Shown here: positions 45,295 through 53,089 of the stretch, piece after piece | How positions within the stretch are numbered: the stretch's first letter is position 1 | Layout: each line of letters opens with the position of its first letter | Source: Stutzerimonas stutzeri | GTDB lineage: Bacteria; Pseudomonadota; Gammaproteobacteria; Pseudomonadales; Pseudomonadaceae | Length of the DNA stretch: 64,000 bases | Assembly (NCBI RefSeq): GCF_024448955.1 | Contig: NZ_JAMOIH010000005.1 | Coordinates: forward strand, 124,001 to 188,000 | Direction: 5' to 3' | The notes under the pieces: generated by a model | What the model saw: only the letters and a program-made list of their open reading frames with translations | Told to the model about the DNA's origin: nothing | The model's database searches: none | Position numbers and translations under genes: made by a program

Positions 45295-45321
45295 CAAAAA
45301 AACCGGCCATTAGCCGGTTTT
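45295..45321. terminator. Bidirectional terminator between the glutaredoxin-like gene and tRNA-Pro
   Basis: AAAACCGGC-CATTA-GCCGGTTTT, a nine-pair stem with A-run on the left and T-run on the right. It can end the tRNA transcript on the minus strand and the small gene on the plus strand. Confidence 0.9.
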
Positions 45322-45356
45322 GTATATATCAGACTGTTTATCCAATATCGGGATTT

Positions 45357-45433
45357 TGGTCGGAGCGACTGGATTCGAACCAGCGACCTTCTCGTCCCGA
45401 ACGAGACGCGCTACCAAGCTGCGCTACGCTCCG
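45357..45433 (-). tRNA. tRNA-Pro (anticodon CGG)
   Basis: 77 bases with a seven-pair acceptor stem (CGGAGCG/CGCTCCG), an encoded CCA end, a TTCGAATCC T-loop and the anticodon loop TTCGGGA in a five-pair stem, reading CCG codons. Confidence 0.97.
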
Positions 45434-45534
45434 AAGATGGCGCGCATTTTACATAAAAACTTTTGCTTCACAAGAGGTTAGAACGAGCTATTTGGTGGTG
45501 CCCGGCAGGCTGCCTGGCACCAGAAGGGCGGTTT

Positions 45535-45756
45535 TCAGAGTTCCTTGACGGTACGAACCTGATCCTTGTTGACTCTGCCCGGCTTGCCATCGAGGCCTTC
45601 GTACTCGTAAAAGCCGGCTTCATCGTCATAATGGGGATGGTCCATTGTCTGGATTTCGCGGCCATCGTTTAGGGTGATGACGCTGGGGTTCGAGCAGCCC
45701 GCTAGCAGGGTCAGTCCGACCAACAATGCCAAGGCGGGTCCGGTTGCTGCGCGCAT
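45535..45756 (-). CDS. YgdI/YgdR-like small lipoprotein
   Basis: 73 aa with a lipobox (LLAGC, cysteine near residue 21) after a hydrophobic signal, then NPSVITLNDGREIQTMDHPH. The VITLNDG-E pattern and a second short repeat at the end are those of the YgdI/YgdR SH3-like lipoproteins. Function unknown. It has its own ribosome site (GAGGAG, eight bases upstream). Confidence 0.85.
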   Translation of the reverse strand: MRAATGPALALLVGLTLLAGCSNPSVITLNDGREIQTMDHPHYDDEAGFYEYEGLDGKPGRVNKDQVRTVKEL

Positions 45757-45810
45757 AGTGCTTCTCCTCTTGGTTAGTTGCGTCTGTGACGGCGTTCGAG
45801 GGCGCTAAGT

Positions 45811-46407
45811 TCAATCTGGAGGCGTTTGTTCCGACAGCAGTTCGGGTGAGTTCAGGTTGGCAAGCCGAGGGTCATGCTCATCGAGCTCGACAGCGCGGGA
45901 TCGTAGCGCCAGCAGTATCTTGCGATTGCTTCGCTCGCCGGCCCGCCAGGCCTCCTCGATTGCAGAAGCAAGACTGACCGGAATGACGCAAAACAGCGGT
46001 TCCCATTGCTCACCTCGCCGAACCATTACGGGTACGTTTGGTTCCGCTCGCGCCGCTGCATGCAGGGCTGCGGGCAGTGCGTCATCGATCAGCGGTGCGT
46101 CGCATGGCAGTACCAAGAGCCAGCGATGACGAGCCGCCGCGAGGCCTGCGCGTATGCCCGTAAGCGGTCCGGGAAAGTCCGGCTCGTCGTCGCTAACCAC
46201 TCGATCCGCGAAGGCTGCGTATCGCTGGTGGTTGCGGTTGCAGGAAACAAGCAGATCATCCGTCAATGGCCGTACGATCCGATGCGGCCAGGCTATGAGC
46301 GGCTTGCCATGCCACTCGACCAAACCTTTGTCCTGGCCTCCCATCCGCTGCCCGCGACCACCCGCTAGCAGCAGGATTGAGCAATCGGCAAGCATGCTTT
46401 GTTGCAT
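45811..46407 (-). CDS. mobA: Molybdenum cofactor guanylyltransferase
   Basis: 198-aa enzyme that attaches GMP to molybdopterin, making the MGD cofactor needed by nitrate reductases such as the one at 8727. The nucleotide-binding motif [17 protein letters not shown] and the metal-binding LPCDAPLID are visible. ATG at 46407 was chosen because GGAG lies six bases upstream; two ATGs further upstream lack this. It diverges from moaB with 65 bases between the starts. Confidence 0.94.
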   Translation of the reverse strand: MQQSMLADCSILLLAGGRGQRMGGQDKGLVEWHGKPLIAWPHRIVRPLTDDLLVSCNRNHQRYAAFADRVVSDDEPDFPGPLTGIRAGLAAARHRWLLVLPCDAPLIDDALPAALHAAARAEPNVPVMVRRGEQWEPLFCVIPVSLASAIEEAWRAGERSNRKILLALRSRAVELDEHDPRLANLNSPELLSEQTPPD

Positions 46408-46472
46408 CAAGGGCTCCATTAAAAGCTTGTGATATAACACCCGGCATTGAGACCAACAACCGGAATGCCCCT

Positions 46473-47012
46473 ATGAGCCACCTCGCCGATCAATCATTTG
46501 TTCCGCTGAATATCGCTGTCCTGACGGTCAGTGACACTCGCTCGCTGGAAATCGATACCTCAGGGCAGTTACTCGTCGACCGTCTGCAGGCTGCCGGTCA
46601 TCGACTCGCTTCGCGCGTGCTGCTCAAGGATGATCTTTATCGGATCCGAGCGCAGGTCGCGAGCTGGATCGCCGAGGACATGGTGCAGGTCGTATTGATC
46701 ACTGGTGGCACTGGCTTTACAGGTCGCGACAGTACGCCGGAGGCGGTTGGATGCCTACTGGACAAGCAGGTCGATGGCTTTGGCGAACTGTTTCGCCAGA
46801 TATCGGTAAGCGATATCGGCAGTTCGACTGTCCAGTCGCGTGCATTGGCCGGATTGTCGAATTCGACCCTTGTCTGCTGCTTGCCGGGGTCGACTAATGC
46901 GTGCAGAACCGCCTGGGATGGCATTCTCGCTGAGCAACTCGATGCGCGTCATCGTCCGTGCAATTTCGTGCCGCATCTCAAGCAGGCCGAGCCATGCGAG
47001 AGCCGCTCATGA
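46473..47012 (+). CDS. moaB: Molybdenum cofactor biosynthesis protein MoaB
   Basis: 179-aa protein of the MogA/MoaB fold. The MPT-binding motif TGGTGFTGRDSTPEAV is clear, as are NIAVLTVSDTRS at the start and CCLPGSTNACRTAWD near the end. It adenylylates molybdopterin before MoeA inserts molybdenum. The gene overlaps moeA by four bases (ATGA). Confidence 0.94.
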   Translation: MSHLADQSFVPLNIAVLTVSDTRSLEIDTSGQLLVDRLQAAGHRLASRVLLKDDLYRIRAQVASWIAEDMVQVVLITGGTGFTGRDSTPEAVGCLLDKQVDGFGELFRQISVSDIGSSTVQSRALAGLSNSTLVCCLPGSTNACRTAWDGILAEQLDARHRPCNFVPHLKQAEPCESRS

Positions 47013-48223
47013 CGTTGACCGACTCGCCAGCGCTGATGCCTGTGGAACAGGCGCTCAATGCTTTGCTCACGCAAGCAGAAAGCACTGCAATCAAAGACGT
47101 CGAGAGCGTTTCGATCGAGGATGCGGTTGGACGAATACTGGCCGAGCCACTGGTTGCGCAACTGGATTTGCCACACTGGCCGAACAGCGCAATGGATGGT
47201 TACGCCATCCGCGAAAGCGATCTTCGAGGCCAACCGCTTCGGGTCAGTCAGAAGATTTTCGCCGGTAGCCAGCCTGAGCCTTTAGAGCCCGGCAGCTGTG
47301 TGCGGATTTTCACCGGCGCGCCGATGCCGGACGGTGCTGACAGCGTGGAAATGCAGGAAAACGTCGAGTTGCTCGACGATGGCCAAGTGCGCTTCCTTGA
47401 GCCAGTGAGGCGAGGGCAACACGTTCGTCCCCAGGGTGGCGAGGCGCGAACGGGCGATGAGGTACTAGCAGCCGGCGCTCGGCTGGGGCCGATCGAGCTG
47501 GGGCTCGCTGCGTCATTAGGCGTGTCGCGGCTGAGCGTGAGCCGAAAGCTCAAGGTTGCGCTGCTGTCCACGGGTGACGAGCTGGTCGAGCCGGGTGAAA
47601 CGCTGCAGCCGGGACAGATCTACAACAGCAATCGCATGCTGTTGCGTCATTGGCTGCAACGCCTGGGATGCGAGGTTATAGACGCCGGGATCGTGCCGGA
47701 TGATTTGGTAAGGGTTCGCCGGTGCCTGGCGGATCTGCATGAGGTCGATCTGATTCTCTCTACCGGAGGCGTTTCGGTTGGTGAGGCCGACTTTCTCGGG
47801 CAGGTGCTTCGAGAAGAGGGCGAACTGTCTCTGTGGAAGCTGGCCATCAAGCCTGGCAAACCCTTGACTTGCGGAAGTTATCAAGGTGTTGCCGTCATTG
47901 GTTTGCCAGGCAATCCTGCCTCCACGCTGGTCACCTTTGGTCTGTTGGCGCGCCCTTATCTGTTGCGCCGAATGGGTGCGGTACAGGTTGATCCGCTGAG
48001 CTTTCAGGTTCCTGCGAACTTCGATTGGCCTAGGCCTGGCAAGCGCCGGGAATATCTGCGGGCGCGTCTCGAATCGGGCAAGGCAGTGCTGTATTCCAAC
48101 CAGAGTTCGTCGATTCTGCGTAGCGCCGCCTGGGCGGATGGGTTGGTCGAGGTGCGCGAGCACAGACAACTGAAAGATGGCGATTTGGTGCCCTTTATCT
48201 CATTCGCCGAATTGCTCGGCTGA
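47009..48223 (+). CDS. moeA: Molybdopterin molybdenumtransferase
   Basis: 404-aa enzyme that inserts molybdate into adenylylated molybdopterin. Visible are LPHWPNSAMDGYAI, IFTGAPMPDGADSV with its acidic residues, STGDEL, STGGVSVGEAD and GLPGNPAST in the expected order over domains II-III. The start ATG at 47009 overlaps moaB. With mobA divergent next to it, this is a cofactor island for the molybdoenzymes. Confidence 0.95.
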   Translation: MTLTDSPALMPVEQALNALLTQAESTAIKDVESVSIEDAVGRILAEPLVAQLDLPHWPNSAMDGYAIRESDLRGQPLRVSQKIFAGSQPEPLEPGSCVRIFTGAPMPDGADSVEMQENVELLDDGQVRFLEPVRRGQHVRPQGGEARTGDEVLAAGARLGPIELGLAASLGVSRLSVSRKLKVALLSTGDELVEPGETLQPGQIYNSNRMLLRHWLQRLGCEVIDAGIVPDDLVRVRRCLADLHEVDLILSTGGVSVGEADFLGQVLREEGELSLWKLAIKPGKPLTCGSYQGVAVIGLPGNPASTLVTFGLLARPYLLRRMGAVQVDPLSFQVPANFDWPRPGKRREYLRARLESGKAVLYSNQSSSILRSAAWADGLVEVREHRQLKDGDLVPFISFAELLG

Positions 48224-48245
48224 GTTCAACGCTCGCGCTTGATCC

Positions 48246-48297
48246 AGGCGCCGAAGTTGTGTCGCATTCCGTCGGGAATAGCAGCGGCTCGGCGCCT
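48246..48297. repeat. Inverted repeat downstream of moeA
   Basis: AGGCGCCGA (48246-48254) and TCGGCGCCT (48289-48297) flank a central TTCC-GTCG-GGAA dyad. The pattern suggests a cloverleaf-like or cruciform fold. It lies between moeA and the acyltransferase gene, and lacks a T-run. Confidence 0.6.
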
Positions 48298-48393
48298 ATA
48301 TCAAACGGATCGCTTTTTTCCTTGTCTACCCTTCCCATCTGCGCCAGGTCTGGCTGCGATGTGTCTGGTATTACCCATAACAAGGAGAATGTG

Positions 48394-49425
48394 ATGCAGG
48401 AGAGAAATCCCTGGGTCGATTACGCCAAAGCCATTGGGATCATTCTGGTTGTCTACGGACATGTCGCGCGCGGGGTGTTCAATGCTGGGTTGCCGATGGA
48501 TGAAGATAACTATCTTCTCGTCGATAGCATCATTTACAGCTTCCACATGCCGCTGTTTTTCTTTCTATCTGGTTTGTTTTTTTACGATTCGCTGATCAAG
48601 CGTGGAAGGGCGGGGCTGATAGTCAACAAGGTGGACACTATCGTCTACCCCTTCATCGTATGGTCGTTACTACAGGGCCTGCTCGAGGTAGTGCTGTCGA
48701 ACTACACCAACGGAGAGGTCACGTTAGGGCAGGTGTTCTCGCTGCTCTGGTCGCCCCGTGCGCAGTTCTGGTTCCTCTACGCGCTGTTCCTGGTCTTCGT
48801 GGTCTGTTCCTTTATCTACGCCAAGGTCGATCGCCGTTATTTCCTTCCTGTATTTCTGGTTTTCGGCGCGCTTTATATTTTCAAGCAGGACATGGCGATG
48901 GGGAATATCGGCCGATTCATTTTCGGCAATGCGGTTTTCTTCGCGCTAGGCGTGTGGTTCAACGAAATCAAGGCGTTTTTCCTGGCCCGTTATGTTTCGC
49001 TCACCTTGTTGTTCGGCGCGTTATTCGTTGCTGGCCAATATTTGTTTCATATCACCTTTGGCTTGAATTGGGAGGTGGGCGGCCTGCCGGTACTGGTGTT
49101 GGCGACCGTTTCGATCTTCTTCATGATTGCGCTGTCGATGTGCCTGGGCCAGTTCCGTATGGACTGGCTGCTGTTCATCGGCGCTTCTTCGATGACTATT
49201 TATCTGGCGCATATTCTGGCCGGAAGTGGAATTCGGGTCATCCTCAGTAGCTTTATGGGTATTGATTCGATCCCGGTGCATCTGGTAGTTGGCACTTTGA
49301 TCGGGCTACTTGGGCCGTTGCTGGCTCAGATCATCATCAAACGATATGACCTTTATTTCCTGTTAACCCCGCCTAAACCTCTGTCAGCGACCGGCCTGCG
49401 GACACGCAGGGCAGTCGCTCAGTAG
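48394..49425 (+). CDS. Acyltransferase-3 family membrane protein
   Basis: 343 aa with about ten transmembrane helices. The family start WVDYAKAIGIILVVYGHV contains the catalytic-like histidine, and SFHMPLFFFLSGLFF the second conserved block. Such proteins acetylate or otherwise acylate surface sugars such as exopolysaccharide or O-antigen. AAGGAG lies seven bases before the ATG at 48394. The stretch is more AT-rich than its neighbours, which may hint at transfer but may also reflect the membrane-protein codon mix. Confidence 0.87.
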   Translation: MQERNPWVDYAKAIGIILVVYGHVARGVFNAGLPMDEDNYLLVDSIIYSFHMPLFFFLSGLFFYDSLIKRGRAGLIVNKVDTIVYPFIVWSLLQGLLEVVLSNYTNGEVTLGQVFSLLWSPRAQFWFLYALFLVFVVCSFIYAKVDRRYFLPVFLVFGALYIFKQDMAMGNIGRFIFGNAVFFALGVWFNEIKAFFLARYVSLTLLFGALFVAGQYLFHITFGLNWEVGGLPVLVLATVSIFFMIALSMCLGQFRMDWLLFIGASSMTIYLAHILAGSGIRVILSSFMGIDSIPVHLVVGTLIGLLGPLLAQIIIKRYDLYFLLTPPKPLSATGLRTRRAVAQ

Positions 49426-49500
49426 CGGTACGCTATAGCTAGCGCAGGTGCCATGCCGATCATGACACCTGCGCATCCATACACCGTGGCTATGGTCGGA

Positions 49501-49806
49501 TCAGCCGCAGCTAACTCGCTGCACTGTTAGTGCCTCGTCTGTCGTGAGCGTTAAACGATGCGCGTTGTATTCCAGCGTGACGATATCCCCGGGGCGAATG
49601 ATGCGAGCGACCGTGGCCCCGCTTTCGCGACGGGCCCGATCGAGCAGTTCCGGACTCGCCGGTTCTCCAACAAGCTTCTCCACGACGGATGTATCGCATC
49701 GGTCGGCTGAGCCGTTGGGCGAATGTGCAGGTTCGGGGGACGATGATTGGCAACCGGCCAGAATGGTGCAGCACAGCGTCAGCGTTATCGAACAGGTAGT
49801 TTTCAT
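49501..49806 (-). CDS. I78-type peptidase inhibitor-like lipoprotein
   Basis: 101 aa with a signal and lipobox (LCCTILAGC), a short linker, and a C-terminal domain. The domain runs from KLVGEPASPELLDRARRESG through PGDIVTLEYNAHRL to a final QRVSCG. This matches the layout of the I78 (elastase inhibitor AFLEI/Turf) family, which includes protease inhibitors. Cys near 50 and near the end could form a disulfide. AAGGA precedes the ATG at 49806. Confidence 0.78.
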   Translation of the reverse strand: MKTTCSITLTLCCTILAGCQSSSPEPAHSPNGSADRCDTSVVEKLVGEPASPELLDRARRESGATVARIIRPGDIVTLEYNAHRLTLTTDEALTVQRVSCG

Positions 49807-49990
49807 GCGTTTTCCTTGTTTTGGGAACATCACGTCGTTTGACACGATGTGTGTGAATCCGTGGCAGGTAAGTCGGACGTTTCTGTCTGCGAAACCATAA
49901 CGCTCAAAGGGAACTGGCGGAGCAGAGACGCCGTCTTATTGCTGACGGCCCGAGCACACTACGCTGGGCTAACGAATAAGGAGTTCCGCC

Positions 49991-50392
49991 ATGTTCAACT
50001 CGTCCGTGATGAAGCGTGTCGCCACACTCTTGGCCGCGTTGCATTTCATGCTGTTTGCACAAATTCCGCTGGCCCAGGCAACCATGATCGGCACCCCGGA
50101 GGTTATCGCCGAGCAACAACAGCAGGTGGATCGCCAGCAATTGCTGACGATGCTCGAAGATGAAGACGTTCAGAAAAAGTTGGTGTCGATGGGCGTCGAG
50201 CGGGATCAGGTTGAGCAGCGAATCAACAGCCTGACACCGGCGGAACTCGCACAATTCAATCAACAACTGGATCAGGCACCTGCCGGTGCCGGAGTGGTTG
50301 GGGTCATCGTTCTGTTTCTGGTGATTTTCATCATCACGGACATGCTGTGCGCCACTAACATCTTTAACTTCATCAACTGTATCAATCGTTGA
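49991..50392 (+). CDS. PA2779-like protein (DUF6627)
   Basis: 133 aa. A cleavable signal peptide (LLAALHFMLFAQIPLAQA) is followed by an acidic/Gln-rich helical part and a second strongly hydrophobic segment (VVGVIVLFLVIFIITDML) near the C-terminus. This is the PA2779 family, always found with the PA2778-type peptidase, whose start overlaps this gene's stop here. The function is unknown; a membrane partner of the peptidase is plausible. AAGGAG precedes the ATG. Confidence 0.82.
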   Translation: MFNSSVMKRVATLLAALHFMLFAQIPLAQATMIGTPEVIAEQQQQVDRQQLLTMLEDEDVQKKLVSMGVERDQVEQRINSLTPAELAQFNQQLDQAPAGAGVVGVIVLFLVIFIITDMLCATNIFNFINCINR

Positions 50393-51339
50393 TCAGGCAG
50401 CTAATCCTGCTGTTAGCGATAGTCCTTCTCGGGGCGTGTGCGCGGGCGCCGGTCATCCCGATCGGTTCCGTAGGGCTCCCCGAGCGGGTTGAATTGGATG
50501 AGGTTCCTTTCTTCCCGCAGGAAGACTATCAATGCGGGCCTGCAGCGCTTGCCACAATGCTCACCCAACGTGGCGTTGCGACCGCGCCGGAAGATCTCGT
50601 TCCGAGGGTCTATCTTCCGCAGCGCAAGGGCAGTCTGCAGGTCGAAATGGTAGCCGCTGCCCGAGCGCATGATTTGCTGGTTTATCCGTTGGAGCCTCGG
50701 CTGGAGGCGGTGTTGGCCGAAGTGGCGGCGGGGAACCCTGTTCTGGTGCTGCAAAATCTTGCGTTCGATCGCTGGCCTCAGTGGCACTTTGCGGTCGTGG
50801 TGGGATACGACCTTGCGGCTCAGACTGTCGTACTGCGTTCCGGGACCACTCGACGCTGGACCGGCAGCTTTCATCAGTTCGAACGAAGCTGGGCCAAGGG
50901 AAAACGCTGGGCAGTAGTGACCGTGGCGCCTGATCAACTGCCTCGCACTGCCACGGAGACGGTTTGGCTGAAGGCTGCGAACGATCTTGAGCAAACGGAT
51001 CATGAGGATGCGGCGATGAGTGCTTACGAGACTGCAGCCGAGCATTGGGACAGCGGGTTGGCCTGGTTTGCGCTGGCCAATGCTCGATATGCGCAAGGTG
51101 ACAAACATGCCGCCGAGCGAGCGCTGCGGACCAGTGTTCAGCGCGATGATACTTTTGCGGTTGGCTGGTTCAACCTCTCGCAGGTATTGGTGGAGCGGGG
51201 ATGCCCTGCGCAGTCATCTGCCGCTCGTGCATGCGCCGCACGACTCGTGCCAGACGACGAGCGATTCAAGGTGGAGTTGCCTCAAAGGAGCGGCGAAGCT
51301 ATTGCATGCCAGGAGCCTCCGCCGTGTCCGGTGTTGTGA
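50389..51339 (+). CDS. PA2778-like C39-type cysteine peptidase lipoprotein with TPR
   Basis: 316 aa with a lipobox (LLGAC) at the N-terminus. The peptidase domain shows the C39-like Q(x)CGPAAL motif (EDYQCGPAALATML, about residue 45) and the histidine in WHFAVVVGY near 130. After residue 185 a TPR part (ARYAQGDKHAAERALRTSVQ) mediates protein contacts. The pair with PA2779-type proteins suggests processing of a secreted or envelope substrate, which is not known. Overlaps the upstream gene by four bases. Confidence 0.87.
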   Translation: MIRQLILLLAIVLLGACARAPVIPIGSVGLPERVELDEVPFFPQEDYQCGPAALATMLTQRGVATAPEDLVPRVYLPQRKGSLQVEMVAAARAHDLLVYPLEPRLEAVLAEVAAGNPVLVLQNLAFDRWPQWHFAVVVGYDLAAQTVVLRSGTTRRWTGSFHQFERSWAKGKRWAVVTVAPDQLPRTATETVWLKAANDLEQTDHEDAAMSAYETAAEHWDSGLAWFALANARYAQGDKHAAERALRTSVQRDDTFAVGWFNLSQVLVERGCPAQSSAARACAARLVPDDERFKVELPQRSGEAIACQEPPPCPVL

Positions 51340-51340
51340 G

Positions 51341-52624
51341 TCAGAAGCCAATTCTGTCGCGCAGGCTGTAGTAGAGCGCGCCGAGCGCGCTGAGCGGTGC
51401 GCTGAAGGTTTGTCCGCCAGGGAATGGGTAATGAGGCAGGCTGGCAAAGGCATCGAAGCGTTCGGCCTGTCCCCGTAAGGCCTCGGCGATTACCTTTCCC
51501 GCCACATGGGTATAGGTGACGCCGTGGCCGCTGCACCCTTGGGAATAATAGAGGTTGTCATCGAGCCGGCCGACTTGAGGTAGGCGGGACAGCGTCAGCA
51601 GAAAGTTGCCAGTCCAGGCGTAGTCCGTCTTGATGTTTTGCAATTGAGGGAACGTCTTGAGCATCTTGGGTCGGATGACCGAATCGACATCGGCTGGATC
51701 ACGCGCGCCGTAGACCACTCCGCCACCGTAGATCAGGCGTTTGTCAGCGGAGAGGCGGAAATAATCGAGCAAGTAATTGCAATCCTCGACACAGTAATCC
51801 TGTGGCAACAAGCTCGCCGCGAGCTCAGGGTCGAGGGGCTCGGTAGCGATGACTTGCGTACCGCAGGGCATGGATTTCGCCGCCAGCTCGGGAACCAGCG
51901 CTCCAAGATAAGCATTTCCGGCAATCACTACGAACTTAGCTGTCACCTGCCCGTTTGGAGTATGCACACGCGGGTTGCTTCCTCGATCGATACGGATTGC
52001 CGGGCTCTGCTCATAGATAACGCCACCGAGCGATTCGATCGCCGCCGCTTCGCCCAGGGCGAGGTTGAGTGGATGAATATGGCCGCCACCGTGATCGAGC
52101 ATGCCGCCGATATAACGATCGCAGGACACGACATTTCGAATGCCGTCGTGATCGAGCATCTCCAGCTGATCGTAACCGTAGCGTTCCCAGAGCGACTTTT
52201 GTGCTTCCAAATGACGCATCTGCTTGAGATTGAACGCCGCGAATACGCCTCCATTTTTCAGGTCGCAATCAATGCCATAACGTGCGACTCGCTCGCGAAT
52301 GATTCGTCCGCCTTCGAATGCCATCGCTCCGATCAGGCGCGCTTCGTCGCTCCCGGCGCTGCGTTCGACCGCGTCGATATCGCGACTGTAGCTATTGACG
52401 ATCTGACCGCCATTGCGCCCGGATGCGCCGAAGCCGACTTTCGCCGCCTCCAGAACGACGACCCGAAAGCCTTGCTCCAGCAGGAACAGTGCGCTTGACA
52501 GTCCTGTATAGCCTGCGCCGATGACGCAAACGTCAGTTTCGATACTACTGTCCAGGGCGCCGCGCGCAGGTGCTGGCTTCGCCGAAGCAGCGTAATACGA
52601 TGACGGGTACGGGGTGTGCGACAT
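51341..52624 (-). CDS. FAD-dependent amine/amino acid oxidoreductase (PuuB-like)
   Basis: 427-aa DAO-family flavoenzyme. The dinucleotide motif VIGAGYTGLSSALFL lies near residue 34 and the FAD contact segment GASGRNGGQIVNSYS near 70, the latter characteristic of gamma-glutamylputrescine oxidase and related polyamine or glycine-betaine-type oxidases. The substrate cannot be assigned from sequence alone. It converges with the peptidase gene with one base between the stops and lies upstream of tRNA-Val on the opposite strand. Confidence 0.88.
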   Translation of the reverse strand: MSHTPYPSSYYAASAKPAPARGALDSSIETDVCVIGAGYTGLSSALFLLEQGFRVVVLEAAKVGFGASGRNGGQIVNSYSRDIDAVERSAGSDEARLIGAMAFEGGRIIRERVARYGIDCDLKNGGVFAAFNLKQMRHLEAQKSLWERYGYDQLEMLDHDGIRNVVSCDRYIGGMLDHGGGHIHPLNLALGEAAAIESLGGVIYEQSPAIRIDRGSNPRVHTPNGQVTAKFVVIAGNAYLGALVPELAAKSMPCGTQVIATEPLDPELAASLLPQDYCVEDCNYLLDYFRLSADKRLIYGGGVVYGARDPADVDSVIRPKMLKTFPQLQNIKTDYAWTGNFLLTLSRLPQVGRLDDNLYYSQGCSGHGVTYTHVAGKVIAEALRGQAERFDAFASLPHYPFPGGQTFSAPLSALGALYYSLRDRIGF

Positions 52625-52745
52625 TCTGAGTGTCCTGTTCCGAATATTTGACGAGGATGCTAGCGCTGCCGGAACCGCGATGCCATATCAAAGAACGGAG
52701 GGCGTCCCTGATTCCAAAAATATCAGTGGTTTAGCTAAAAAGCGC

Positions 52746-52773
52746 TTGACTCCCTCCGGCGGATCTCTAGAAT
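52746..52773 (+). promoter_or_regulatory. Sigma-70 promoter of tRNA-Val
   Basis: TTGACT (52746-52751), 16 bases, then TAGAAT (52768-52773), ending 13 bases before the tRNA. Confidence 0.75.
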
Positions 52774-52786
52774 GCGCGTCCATCGG

Positions 52787-52863
52787 AGGCACATAGCTCA
52801 GTTGGTTAGAGCACCACCTTGACATGGTGGGGGTCGTTGGTTCGAATCCAATTGTGCCTACCA
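52787..52863 (+). tRNA. tRNA-Val (anticodon GAC)
   Basis: 77 bases with the acceptor pairs AGGCACA/TGTGCCT, encoded CCA, GGTTCGAATCC T-arm and anticodon loop TTGACAT. It reads GUC and GUU codons. Confidence 0.97.
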
Positions 52864-52875
52864 AATTCCGAGAAA

Positions 52876-52900
52876 GGGTCGCGCTAGCGACCCTTTTTTT
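52876..52900 (+). terminator. Terminator after tRNA-Val
   Basis: GGGTCGC-GCTA-GCGACCC followed by seven T, twelve bases after the tRNA. thrS therefore needs its own promoter. Confidence 0.93.
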
Positions 52901-52917
52901 ATGCCTTGCTTGTCAGT

Positions 52918-53010
52918 GCGGCGGCTTTCTGAAAGCATCCGTGCTCCCGTACTTCCAGTGACTTCGGTCCGCCGCGATCAGCCTTAGGGCTCCTGCCACC
53001 GTGCGGCAGG
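52918..53010 (+). promoter_or_regulatory. Structured thrS leader with a tRNA-Thr anticodon-like hairpin
   Basis: A long-range stem GCGGCGG (52918-52924) with CCGCCGC (52969-52975) is followed by hairpin CCTGCC/GGCAGG (52992-53010) whose seven-base loop ACCGUGC places CGU at the positions of an anticodon (34-36). CGU is a tRNA-Thr anticodon. In E. coli ThrRS represses its own mRNA by binding such mimics, so an operator is plausible here; function is inference. Confidence 0.5.
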
Positions 53011-53089
53011 TTATCCGGCAGGCCGCTTTCCTGGCTCATCCCAACCCATGTGGCCTTTGGTAGGGGTCACCACTAGGAGAGGAGGCGCC

